Positions 12,120 through 22,503 of a stretch of DNA of 64,000 bases are shown piece by piece. The notes beneath the pieces were generated by a model. The model was not told the origin of the DNA, did no database searches, and was given only the letters and a program-made list of their open reading frames with translations. The stretch's first letter is position 1. Each line of letters opens with the position of its first letter. Both the position numbers and the translations under genes were made by a program. This DNA is from Charina bottae (Eukaryota; Chordata; Lepidosauria; Squamata; Charinaidae). The stretch lies in NCBI GenBank assembly GCA_023362775.1, contig JALMGJ010000005.1:89601421-89665420 (forward strand), written 5' to 3'.

Positions 12120-12425
12120 GGGGACAGCATGCCTCCAAATCCTGGTTGCAGAGGAACAATGGAGGGAGAAGAGTGTGTCTCCACCTCCTGTTGCAAGCAT
12201 CCTCAAAGCATCCTACTAGCCACTGTGGGAAGCCAAGTCCATTCCCCACTAGTGATGTCTATCATCTGCATAGTATCCCTAGACATTCTTGAAGGGGGAT
12301 CAAGCCTGTCTATTTTGGCACAATGGTGGTTGAGGGATTCCAGAAGAACTTGTGAGCCACCAGTGACTGGACCATAATAGGCCTTGGCCTGATCCAACAG
12401 GGCTATTCTTCTGTTATCTGAGATT
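12120..12425 (-). repeat. Interspersed repeat of unidentified class
   Basis: On the minus strand the right part reads AGCCCTGTTGGATCAGGCCAAGGCC, a sequence I associate with an abundant reptile interspersed repeat. Related blocks (CCAACAGTGGCCA / GATGCCTCTGGAAACCC) occur at 18240-18500 and 14402-14810. I cannot assign it to a transposon class or define its ends. Confidence 0.5.
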
Positions 12426-12426
12426 C

Positions 12427-12926
12427 AGAAACTAATCATGTTCCGTGCAAAGGTTGATTTGCAATGGTAACAGGTTTGCCCACATCTCCTTCCCCAACCC
12501 ACAGATTTTACATGTCAGTACTTTTTCTCATCAAGCCCTAAGCCTGGGTAATCATTGGCCATAATATCAACAGGTATGAAGCCCCAATGTGGTCTGCCTT
12601 GTGTCTGAGAGGTGAAGGCATTCTTCAATTATACTCCCCATGCCTCTCAAAACAGCCCCCTCCCCAATTATCAAAATAGGCAACTGTGTCCCAGCTCAAC
12701 AGCCCTTCCAATCTCAACCCCTTATTCGATTGTCGACTGCATTCAAGCCCACCAGTTATTTCGCCTTTCCTTAAGATGAGAGTCTGAACTGAGCCTAGAC
12801 CTTGACTTAGAGGTCCCACATCTTCTTTCCAAGAAGAGAAACATCCTTCAGAGCCATTTAGCCTTATTGGGCATAAAAGCTGCTGATTGAATCACCAAGC
12901 ACCTCCAAGCTTTCAAATAATCCAGC
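12427..12926. other. No gene recognised
   Basis: Intronic stretch before the AAGG array. No splice-flanked exon is visible. Confidence 0.4.
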
Positions 12927-13014
12927 AAGGAAGGAAGGAAGGAAGGAAGGAAGGAAGGAAGGAAGGAAGGAAGGAAGGAAGGAAGGAAGGAAGGAAGGAA
13001 GGAAGGAAGGAAGG
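12927..13014 (+). repeat. (AAGG)22 microsatellite in intron 1
   Basis: 22 uninterrupted AAGG/GGAA units lie 325 bases downstream (in transcript sense) of the ZCCHC24 exon 1 splice donor. GGAA is the core of ETS-factor sites, so the array could bind ETS proteins; that is inference only. Confidence 0.97.
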
Positions 13015-13089
13015 TCTTGTAATCTTTTGAGAAAAGCCACATACCGTAAAAAGCATCATGGCGGTGCAAAAGTTTTCAAGGATGAGCTA

Positions 13090-13812
<723 letters not shown>

Positions 13813-13901
13813 CTAAAGCGCTCCGAGACCCCCCAGCCCCAGCGCAGCGCCCGCCCCCAGCATAGCTGCGGATCGACTCGGGCTGCTACCGCCGCAGGAG
13901 T

Positions 13902-13920
13902 GGCGGCGGCGGCGGCGGCG
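13902..13920 (+). repeat. (GGC)6 repeat in the CpG island
   Basis: A short GGC triplet run (GCC in transcript sense), probably in the 5' UTR or proximal promoter of ZCCHC24. TCC/GGA runs lie nearby at about 13626-13650 and 13950-13970. Confidence 0.9.
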
Positions 13921-14401
13921 AAGTTCCTGCGAAACTTTGCGGGCGCTCTCCCTCCTCCTCCTCCTCCTCCCCCCTCCCGCCGGCTGCCCTGACCCTCCAC
14001 CTCTCCTGCCGAGCCCGATCCGCTATCTGGCTTTATCCTCACTCCCTCCTTCTCCGGGCCGGAGGGCGGGGCTCCCGCACTTATTCAGCACCACCTCGTT
14101 GAATATGAATAACTGGGGGGGACGGGCCAGGCGGGGAGGGGGACGGGAGAAGGAAGACGATTGGTGGCTGAAAGTTCCGGGCTTCGGAAAACTTTGAATG
14201 TTGGGGAAGAGGTGGGCCAATCGGAGGATTGCTGAGCGCCTGCTTTCCCTCTGATCCCCCCCCCTCGAAAAACGCCGACGCCGCTTCTACAGGATAGAGC
14301 CTTGCCCGTCCTGGAGATACGGTTTTAATATGTGCCTCGAGTCTGCCGAGCATTGAGAAACACTTTCCTGGGTCAAGCTTGTACTTTGACATCCTCCTCC
14401 T

Positions 14402-14810
14402 TCCAACAGCGGTCAAGTAGATCCTTCCAGGGAACTTTCACTGAATCGATCCATGGAACTCCATACGCTCCTGCTTCCAGCAGCGGGAGCTACGTGCTTG
14501 TAGGAAACTCTCCTATTTCCAACAGTGGCCAAGCACATTCTTCTGGAAACTCAAACTGGATCAAGCCAAGTAGCTCCTCTCTCCAACGGTGGTCAGTCAG
14601 GTGCTTCCAAAAAGCTCTCACGCATCTTTTAATAACCTCATATTTCCAACAATGGCAACCAGATAATTTCAGAAACCATCTGGACTATCAAGATATTCCG
14701 TATCAACATAGCTCAATATTTGTTTCCAACAGTGGCCAACCAGATGTTTCTGGAAATGCATGCCAAATCAAGCCATGTAATTTGTTCTTCTGCTTCCTGT
14801 AGTGGTCAAC
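14402..14810 (+). repeat. Degenerate tandem array of a CCAACAGTGGCCA motif
   Basis: Seven imperfect occurrences of TTCCAACAGTGGCCAAGCA-like sequence, each followed 10-15 bases later by TTCTGGAAAC-like sequence, recur at irregular 40-85 base spacing. This explains the 156-codon serine-rich reading frame at 14332-14802, which I do not regard as a gene. The unit resembles part of the interspersed repeat at 12120 and 18240. Confidence 0.6.
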
Positions 14811-15045
14811 ACACTGAATTCCAGTTGTTTCCTTTCCCAAAGAATGTATTTCTCCATAGAAAGGTGCAAGGAAGGCAAGGAAACAGGTGACAAAATGTAT
14901 GTGTGCTATGATATCATGATGCAAATCCCATGACTTGTTACTTGTTGGGACACAAGTAAGAAAGGTGGGCTTTGTCCCTGCACACACCATCATTTCTTCA
15001 TTACTGTAGTTACCGGTGAACCCCTAAGATTTCCTCTTTGGACGT

Positions 15046-15840
15046 TACATGCTAAAACTGGGCAACACAGTCGTGGCCAGGAGGGCCTTTGCACAGCTTC
15101 GGCTTGTGCGCCAGTTGCGCCCCTTCCTGGATCGAGAGGCCCTCCGAACAGTCACTCACGCCCTTGTCATCTCCCATATAGATTATTGCGACGCGCTCTA
15201 CATGGGGCTACCCTTGAAGAGTATCCGGAAGCTTCAGCTGGTCCAGAATGCGGCTGCATGGGTAGTCACGGGTGCTATAAGATCAGCACATGTAACACCG
15301 CTATTCCGTGAGCTGCATTGGGTCCCGGTTTGCTTCTGGGTCCAATTCAAGGTGTTGGTTATGACCTTTAAAGCCCTACATGGCATGGGGCCAGGGTACC
15401 TGAGGGACTGTCTCATCCCGACCACATCTACCCGCCCCACCCGGTTATGCAGGGAGGGCATGCTTCGGACCCCATCAATAAAAGAATTCCATCTAGCAGG
15501 ATCCAGGAGGCGTACCTTCTCTGCGATAGCACCCGCCCTGTGGAATATCTTGCCCCCGGAGGTGAGGCGGGTGCCCTCCCTCCTGGCCTTCAGGAAGTCT
15601 TTAAAGACCTGGTTCTGCCACTTTGCTTGGAACGAAGGAAGTAATAGTTCCTCCTGTGGGTGGTTAGCTTAGTAATATCCTCCTTTTAAGATATTACCAT
15701 CTTCTGGATTTTTCTATTTATTATTATATGGTATTTTAGATGTATAGGTTTTAATTTTTATAATATTATTGTAAACCGCCCAGAGTCTACTGCTGTAGAG
15801 ATGGGTGGTGATAAATCTGAATAATAAATAATAAATAAAT
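15046..15840 (+). mobile_element. L2-clade LINE, 5'-truncated
   Basis: A 207-codon open frame (15049-15672) encodes the RT C-terminal region (RRAFAQLRLVRQLRPFLDRE, ALVISHIDYCDALY, WNILPPEVRRVPS). It is followed by a 3' UTR with the L2 hairpin (ACCGCCCAGAGTC) and an AATAAATAATAAATAAAT tail. It lacks the polymerase motifs and endonuclease, so it cannot act. The frame remains open over its whole retained length, suggesting moderate age. Confidence 0.9.
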
Positions 15841-15841
15841 A

Positions 15842-16262
15842 ACATGTTGGCTTTGATCACCCAGAAGTGATTCAGAGAGTGCAGGAAGACAAACATACCA
15901 CATGGCATTCAATCACATGAAAGGTGACAGCTACTTTAAGGTGTGGTGTGGTGCAGAGGTACCGCCTTTGTCTGTACTGCCATCTGCTCAAGAGCATTTT
16001 TGGAGATAGCATCCAAAGCCTAGTCATCCAAACTGCCCACTATCATAATAGAATTCCCTTCATTTATTTTCCTTGACATATCCCACGGAACTTTTCTTCC
16101 TGTGGCCCACTCCTGGGATCAGCAGACCAGAGATCAAACTGCACCAAGGCACTCAGGCAATGCATTATGGCCTTGGTCAGATGATGGAATGTATGCATTG
16201 GTCTTGCAATGTACTTGCTAAAAAAGGACCAACTTTCTGTGTTTTCTTATTGACCAGTAAAC
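15842..16262. other. No gene recognised
   Basis: Nothing identified between the L2 tail and the 5S-derived SINE. Confidence 0.4.
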
Positions 16263-16274
16263 ACTATTAGCAGA

Positions 16275-16480
16275 TGGCCACATCTGGGCTTGGAAGGTAA
16301 GCGGAGTTGGACCTAATTTGTATTGGGAAAGGAAACAACCAGAGAATCCTTGGATTGTAGACTAGACTGGGAAGAAGGTATTGACAAACCACTTTGGTAT
16401 TCTTGCCAAGAAAACTTCATGGGTGTGCCCATGGGGTCAACAAGCATTGAGCTTGAGTTTTAAAAAGACTTGACCTTTAG
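16275..16480 (+). mobile_element. 5S rRNA-derived SINE, degenerate
   Basis: CTTGGAAGGTAAGCGGAGTT followed by GGACCTAATTTGTATTGGGA aligns with the internal control region of vertebrate 5S rRNA (CTCGGAAGCTAAGCAGGGTC...TAGTACTTGGATGGGA). The body (GACAAACCACTTTGGTATTC, TTGCCAAGAAAAC) and tail (CCCATGGGGTCAACAAGC) are those of 5S-derived reptile SINEs. It is not a functional 5S gene. Confidence 0.75.
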
Positions 16481-16742
16481 TAAACATGTCAAGAATCAGA
16501 TGCAAAAGGAGAGTCCAGACTAGAACTTCTGGAGGAAAGCTTGTTTTTTCCACAGGCTGAGCTTAGCAAGAGTTCAAATACGTGGATTAGAATGAAGTAT
16601 AAAGATAAAAGTATGTGTCTGGTTATGAAAAAGCTGGGGAGTCTGGTTTCTGCCCAACCCTTATTGTGTATTTTGAATTATAGTTCAATGTTTCTAGAGG
16701 GGCTTTTGAGTGGAAAGATGCATTAAGCCTGAAACTAGGAAT
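16481..16742. other. No gene recognised
   Basis: Short AT-rich stretch with no feature. Confidence 0.35.
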
Positions 16743-16750
16743 CTGTAAAC

Positions 16751-17274
16751 CAGAGCTTTCCAAACTTTTCATGTTGGTGACACACTTTTTAGACATGCAT
16801 CATTTTGCGACACACTCTTACAGCAGGGCATCATTTCACGACACACTCTTACAGCAGGGCACAAGGCAGGCACTTGGACCTGCGTAGAATCGCAGCAGGT
16901 TTGGAGGCAGCAAGGCACAAGGCAGGCACTAGGACCTGCGCGGAATCCTGGCAGGGCAGGTTTGGAGGCAGCAAGGCACAAGGCAGGCACTAGGACCTGC
17001 GTGGAATCACAGCAGGTTTGGAGGCAGCAAGGGACAAGGCAGGCACTAGGACCTGCGCTGAATCCTGGCAGGGCAGGTTTGGAGGCAGCAAGGCACAAGG
17101 CAGACACTAGGACCTGCGCAGAATCACAGCAGGTTTGGAGGCAGCAAGGCACAAGGCAGGCACTAGGACCTGGGTGGAATCCTGGCAGGACTCGGAGGCG
17201 GCAGCAGCCGCAACACACCCAGATGCTGCAGCCAACACACTAACGTGTTGCGACACACAGTTTGGAAAGCTCTG
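16751..17274 (+). mobile_element. Non-autonomous hAT element, subfamily B, copy 2 (expanded)
   Basis: A 524-bp copy with the family ends CAGAGCTTTCCAAACT and AGTTTGGAAAGCTCTG. Flanks are CTGTAAAC (16743-16750) and CCGTAAAC (17275-17282), one mismatch. The interior carries six copies of a 55-61 bp unit beginning CAAGGCAGGCACT (starts near 16861, 16919, 16980, 17036, 17097, 17154), against two in the other subfamily B copies. The CTTACAGCAGGGC block is also duplicated. All long frames here are translations of the tandem units. Confidence 0.92.
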
Positions 17275-17282
17275 CCGTAAAC

Positions 17283-17812
17283 AAACAAAGTGGTGAGTTT
17301 AGCAGGCAGCGCAATGCAGTCTAATTTTCCTTTGAAGCTGGGTCATGACACCTACTGTTTATAACTATTAGAAGTGTATCAACAGTACATGAACAGGGAT
17401 GATTGAATGCCTGTTCCAACCGAAACTGCACCCCACTTCTGTCCTCCTAAAGCAGCAGTGAAACTGCTGCTTTAGGAGGTCAGGAAAAAATGGGAGGTGT
17501 CAGTCAGTTTGGTCCAAGGTCCAAAGCAGGGGACCCTTTGCCCAATTATGCCACTGTCTCTGGAGTAAAGGTGCATTGACTTCACCATTTCCAGCATCAA
17601 CACGTTCTGTAGTTTAGCTGCGTGCTTAACATTTGTATGTAGGTCCATCCAAGTCTGTAGAAGATAAATGCAGCACGTTGACCTGCTAACATGAGCCTTA
17701 ATTATTTTGGGAGTCAGGCATTTGCAGTGGCAATGAACGGTATGTAAACTATGGAATGGCTCCAAGCATGGAGGATCAGAAAAAAGAGGAGCTTGAATTT
17801 ATTCTGTTTATC
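17283..17812. other. No gene recognised
   Basis: Contains a local inverted repeat, TCCTAAAGCAGCAGTGAAAC / CTGCTGCTTTAGGAGG (about 17445-17480). No coding feature. Confidence 0.4.
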
Positions 17813-17820
17813 TCCTAGAC

Positions 17821-18110
17821 CAGAGCTTTCCAAACTTTTCATGTTGGTGACCCACTTTTTAGACATGCATCATTTCGCGACACACTCTTACAGCAGGGCA
17901 TCATTTCGCGACACACTCTTACAGCAGGGCACAAGGCAGGCACTAGGACCTGCGCGGAATCACAGCAGGTTTGGAGGCAGCCAGGCACAAGGCAGGCACT
18001 AGGACCTGCCTGGAATCCTGGGAGGGCTCGGAGGCAGCAGCAGCCGCAACACACCCAGACACTGCAGCCGATACACTAACGTGTCCCGACACACAGTTTG
18101 GAAAGATCTG
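17821..18110 (+). mobile_element. Non-autonomous hAT element, subfamily B, copy 3
   Basis: A 290-bp copy with ends CAGAGCTTTCCAAACT and AGTTTGGAAAGATCTG and a perfect 8-bp target duplication TCCTAGAC (17813-17820 and 18111-18118). Two internal CAAGGCAGGCACT units and a duplicated CATCATTTCGCGACACACTC block are present. It lies only 540 bases from copy 2, but its own target duplication shows a separate insertion. Confidence 0.92.
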
Positions 18111-18239
18111 TCCTAGACCCAAAGTAGCTTGGCAGCATCTTGATGAGCTGCTTTGCGTGACGGAAGTGACATGATCTCATGGCAAGGAGGCAACATAATT
18201 CTCTTCAATGAGATGCTTCCCTTTGCCTCAGAGTCTCAT

Positions 18240-18500
18240 CTGGCAGGTCCAGTAGTTGGATGTGGCTTCCATGCTTGTTTCCAGAATATCACTAGAAGTG
18301 TCCTCTGGATATTGGCATAGGAGCCAATGGAACAGGGACCCATGCTGCTTCACCAAGAAGCCTCAAACTTATCTAACCCATCATTCTGTTCCCAGAGGGG
18401 CCACCCAGATGCCTCTGGAAACCCCCAAGCAGAACATGAATGAAAGAACACCTTCCTACTCCCTACTCCCTTTTCTCATCCTGCCTAACCTTCCATGAAT
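18240..18500 (+). repeat. Interspersed repeat of unidentified class, second copy
   Basis: CAGAGGGGCCACCCAGATGC followed by CTCTGGAAACCCCCAAGCAG matches the repeat unit also seen at 12120 and 14402. Ends are undefined. Confidence 0.45.
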
Positions 18501-18580
18501 TTTTCTTAAATTGCCTTTTATAGGTGTCCACGTTGGTGGGTATCCATGCATATTGTGCTAGTGAATCCCATCATCTACCG

Positions 18581-18687
18581 CAGTGTTTCTCAACCTTGGC
18601 AACTTTAAGATGTCTGGACTTCAACTCCCAGGAATTCTGGGAGTTGAAGTCCAGACATCTTAAAGTTGCCAAGGTTGAGAAACACTG
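18581..18687. mobile_element. Near-perfect palindromic hAT-like MITE (family D)
   Basis: A 107-bp element is made of two 51-base arms around a 5-base centre. It starts CAGTGTTTCTCAACCTTGGC and ends with the reverse complement. Flanks ATCTACCG (18573-18580) and ATCTACCC (18688-18695) form an 8-bp target duplication with one mismatch. Transcribed RNA would form one long hairpin. Confidence 0.92.
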
Positions 18688-18721
18688 ATCTACCCAAACA
18701 TTATACTGAAAAAGTGTTTCC

Positions 18722-19367
18722 TTTATCTATCTTATTTAATTTGCACACCACCCAGCTTCACCAATGATCCCAATTTATAATATAATTATTACCATGAGCC
18801 CTCCATTAAAGAAAACAGATTTAAAATTCACCCTAAGTATTTTTTCTCACTATAAATAATTCCATAGAACTCTAGAATATCCCTGGCAGGGGTCCTTCTG
18901 GTTCTCAGTGCCCTTTCCTTTTAATCTTGTGGTTGTTGAGCAAAAACCCCAAACTCTGAGAATACTGTACTTTAGAAGATCTATTATCTTTCTGTCATCA
19001 ATAGACCCTTTTGGATTTAGAAACACTTTTCTTTTCTCTATTATTTCATTACACCTGTTGAATAATGTGACGAGGTGGAACATGGGGAAGACTCAGGACA
19101 ACATGGACACATGATTAATGTGGAAACAAAGAAACAAGTTGACTTTTTAAAAAAAGAAACAAGTTTTTTAAACAACTTAAGATGGTTTATAAACAACTTA
19201 AGATGGTTTATAAACAGGTTGACCTGATTCTACAATGTATCCCCAGTTCCTTCTGAAATACAAACTAGGAGTAGGCATCCTGCATTGCCATGGTTTGATT
19301 GGCAGTTCCAGCACCCAATAATCATAATTCAATTCAATAATCCAATTCAATCATAATCCAATGATTG
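18722..19367. other. No gene; spacer of an inverted duplication
   Basis: AT-rich stretch between the palindromic MITE and its inverted copy. Near its right end (19311-19367) are AATTCAATAATCC-type runs whose complements recur at about 19795-19860. Confidence 0.4.
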
Positions 19368-19434
19368 AAGCACTTTTTCGGTATAGTGTTTGGGTAGATC
19401 ACTGTTTCTCAACCTTGGCAACTTTAAGCTGTCT
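19368..19434 (-). repeat. Inverted copy of MITE D half plus flank, split by a SINE
   Basis: CACTTTTTCGGTATAGTGTT followed by TGGGTAGATC and the MITE start is the reverse complement of 18655-18721, including about 33 bases of DNA outside the MITE. The MITE continues after the SINE as ACTCCCAGAATT at 19781. So the MITE and its flank were duplicated in inverted orientation, and a SINE later landed inside the copy. Confidence 0.8.
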
Positions 19435-19436
19435 GG

Positions 19437-19780
19437 GTCTAGTGGTTGAGGTGCTGGGCTAGAAACCAGGAGACTGAGAGTTCTAGTCCCACCTTAGGCG
19501 TGAAAGCCGGCTAGGTGACCTTGGGCCAGTCCCTCTCTCTCAGCCCTAGGAAGGAGCCAATGGCAAACCAGGAGACTGAGAGTTCTAGTCCCGCCTTAGG
19601 CGTGAAAGCCGGCTGGGTGACCTTGGGCCAGTCCCTGTCTCTCACCCCAACCCACCTCACAGGGTTGTTGTTGTGGGGAAAATAGGAAGAGGAAGGAGTA
19701 TTAGGTATGTTCGCCGCCTTGAGTTATTTATAAAAATAATAAAGGCGGGATAAAAATTAAATAAGTAAATAAGTAAATAA
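19437..19780 (+). mobile_element. Chimeric SINE with two 102-bp head modules
   Basis: Starts GTCTAGTGGTTGAGGTGCTG, followed by GAAACCAGGAGACTGAGAG and TTCTAGTCC (box B-like). A module from AAACCAGG to GAGCCAATGGC repeats at 19463 and 19565 (period 102). The tail, CTCACAGGGTTGTTGTTGTG...GGCGGGATAAAAATTAAATA, is unlike the BovB-type tail and resembles L2/CR1-type LINE ends. The module head is the same as in the Sauria-type SINE at 5101. Confidence 0.82.
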
Positions 19781-19795
19781 ACTCCCAGAATTGAA

Positions 19796-21545
19796 TTACG
19801 ATTATTGGGTGAATTGGATTATGATTATTGAATTGGATTATGATTGGATTGTGATTGTTATTTTTATTTTTATGGTATTGCTTTTATTCTAAGATTAAAA
19901 AGAAACAATAGTCCAAAATTTTGCAAGATTATTATTAAGGAGCAGGAATTAGAAATGTATGAAATATTCCATATGTACAGTAGCTACACCACAGATTAGT
20001 AATAAATAAATTCTGATATTACAAGCTTAATTTTCAGTATAATTTGGTTGCTACACTACACTGCTACACTGTGTTAAAGTAATTAACAAAACGGAATGTA
20101 AACATATATAACATTATTAATGAACAGTATTAATAAAACTGTAGTATCATCAAATGTAGTAATCATAAGAGTCATTTAAAAGAAGAAAGGGGGCGTGTAA
20201 CATTAAGTTATTTTTGAAAATCTTCTTTCTTGTCCCTTTGTTGAAAAGAAAACCAATCTAATTCAAATGTTGATGGACAACAAATATCAACAATTCATTA
20301 CTGCAAATATGATATAGATTTCTCCTTCTGATGTTGTATAATTATTCTTTTAGCCACCCCCATGAGTAAAAAAATCCACAAAAAACTTGCTATTTTGATA
20401 GATTCCAAGTACTGGGGATATAGTTAAGATATATTAACATACATAACTTGATCCAAAGTGACATGAATAATCCTGTCCTATTATTGTCACAAAATGTGAC
20501 AACAGTAAGAGAAGACCAAACCATATGAGTTAATATTCCAACATCTGACTTCCATCTCCAACAGCAAGATGATTGAAGTCAACCCTTATTCTCTGAGGCA
20601 TCCAAGGTCAAAACCCAAATGTTGTTGTATTAGCTTAATTCTAAAATAATAGGAAATTGATTTCAAATTGTTTAAAACTCCAATCTTTATCAAGCTTGTT
20701 ATTCCAGATGTCCCATAAATAACTAATATCGCATTTTATCAGCTTCCTTCAACTTCTTACAAAAAAAGGTTACTGCCTTAGGAACCACAGTTCATTCCTC
20801 CGAAACCTCTAACCACTGTAGAACTTCAGAAGCTGCAACAGCATCTGGACCAAATAAACTGAATAATAAATGCTTACGTTGACTAAGCTGCCAGGAAGCA
20901 CTCTGAGGTAAATCACACTCATGTTTTAATTCTGACATTTTCATTGAGTCAACCACCAAGGCTCCAAAATTCCTTTTTCAGTCAGCCAAATCTAGCGTAG
21001 ACTCCATCAAAAAGGCACTTTCTTGATTTCAGTTTTGGGAGATGCTTTTTGCAAAAGAATATTTCTTGAAGCACTAAAACCTTTTTTAAAAAAAATTGGA
21101 TGTGTTTACCTGTGATTTGACACACATGCATGCATAGATGCACACACATGCTTTCTTGAATGCACCATCTTCTCCTTGTTTCAGAACTTAAACCATGTTC
21201 TCTGCTCGAAGAGTCATAATTTACAGCTTGCTCCATTTTTGACAGTAACACAACTCAGTGAGAGCCTGCGTGGAGACTTTTGACTGTTAAGATTTCCCCT
21301 AAAAAGGAAAGCACATGTACATACTGTAGTATAATAAGGTTTTAGATCCACCTTTCAAACTCTTCGTAGACTGAAGTAGACTTTTTCAGTGCCAGAATGC
21401 ATAGGTTTGGAATTAAAATTATATTAAGGTTAGAAAGCTGGAGATCCAGGAATTTAATATCCCTGAGTATTTTCCTTCCAATGTGCACATTTATGGACTT
21501 CAACCACTATCATGCAAGTTGTGGTGGTAAAGAATCACTGGGACA

Positions 21546-21546
<1 letters not shown>
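19796..21546. other. No gene recognised; possible decayed LINE unresolved
   Basis: AT-rich with no open frame above 90 codons. The part 20200-20900 has a base pattern that might be an old LINE on the minus strand, but I could not find any diagnostic motif, so I do not call it. Confidence 0.35.

Positions 21547-21588
<42 letters not shown>
21547..21588 (+). repeat. (ATT)14 microsatellite
   Basis: Fourteen uninterrupted ATT triplets. Confidence 0.97.
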
Positions 21589-21984
21589 TCTAACCTTTCC
21601 ACCAACACATTCAGCAAGAGACTGGTGGCTTCATTGCTGTCTTGCTTGAGAAAATATCACTTTCACACACAAAGAACAGCCCAGGGGACATTTTTTAGCC
21701 TGATTCAGATCATTCTTCTATCTATGCAGTTACTTTCTTTTTTCCTCAAAATAAAAACGGGCATTTTAGCAGGATGTTCAAGAAGGTTTTCTAAAAAATT
21801 GTTTTATCAAATGTGCAGCAAAGTGTATAGGATATCATGGTATTAACAGTGCCACCTTACATCAAAAGTAAAGAGAAAAGAAGAGGGAAAGGAAGGGATG
21901 GAAAATTATATTATAAAGAAAACAGCAACAAAGAAATTGACCAAGCTGCTGAAAGGTCTTCTTCCTTCCTTAACACTTTGCCAA

Positions 21985-22096
21985 GAGGGAGGGAGGGAGG
22001 GAGGGAGGGAGGGAGGGAGGGAGGGAGGGAGGGAGGGAGGGAAGGAAGGAAGGAAGGAAGGAAGGAAGGAAGGAAGGAAGGAAGGAAGGAAGGAAG
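21985..22096 (+). repeat. (GGGA)n-(GGAA)n compound microsatellite
   Basis: About 14 GGGA units pass directly into about 14 GGAA units, about 112 bases in all. Long reading frames here on both strands are repeat translations. Confidence 0.97.
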
Positions 22097-22446
22097 GGCA
22101 TGTTTTGGCAATCCATTCCTTACAGCATTGTATACTTCTTTTGCTACCTTTTTACCCCCCCAAAATCCAGAGTTGTTCATGCTCTGATTGAGTCCAAATA
22201 CTGAGGATGTAGGGCTAATCCGGAATCTGCTTACCACAGCATAAAGACACCCCGTGGACCATTTGCCAAGGACATGCCCTCGCAACAGAGCCTCCATCGT
22301 ATAGACAACCTGCTGATGAGGCAGACTTAAGCTGGGTTTAAGAGGTTCTGGCATGGAAGTGCACACCATGTGATAAGACTTTAGAACCTTTTGGATCTCA
22401 TGAGTAAGGAGATTTTCCTGGCTTTTTAACAGTGACTTTCTTTCTC

Positions 22447-22500
22447 CCTCTTCCTCTTCCTCTTCCTCTTCCTCTTCCTCTTCCTCTTCCTCTTCCTCTT
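22447..22500 (+). repeat. (TTCCTC)n microsatellite
   Basis: Nine hexanucleotide TTCCTC units. Together with the previous array it creates the 267-codon minus-strand frame at 21911-22714 (polyglutamate and SFLP/SLPP runs), which is not a gene. Confidence 0.96.
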
Positions 22501-22503
22501 TTT

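Noticed and set aside
14332..14802. 156-codon serine-rich frame beside the ZCCHC24 CpG island
   Set aside because: Explained by a degenerate tandem repeat; no homology recognised, no splice sites, wrong strand for the gene.
16769..17243. Cysteine-rich repeated frame (minus) resembling a secreted peptide family
   Set aside because: It is the internal tandem unit of a hAT MITE.
20200..20900. Possible decayed LINE on the minus strand
   Set aside because: No reverse-transcriptase or 3'-tail signature could be identified; left unannotated.
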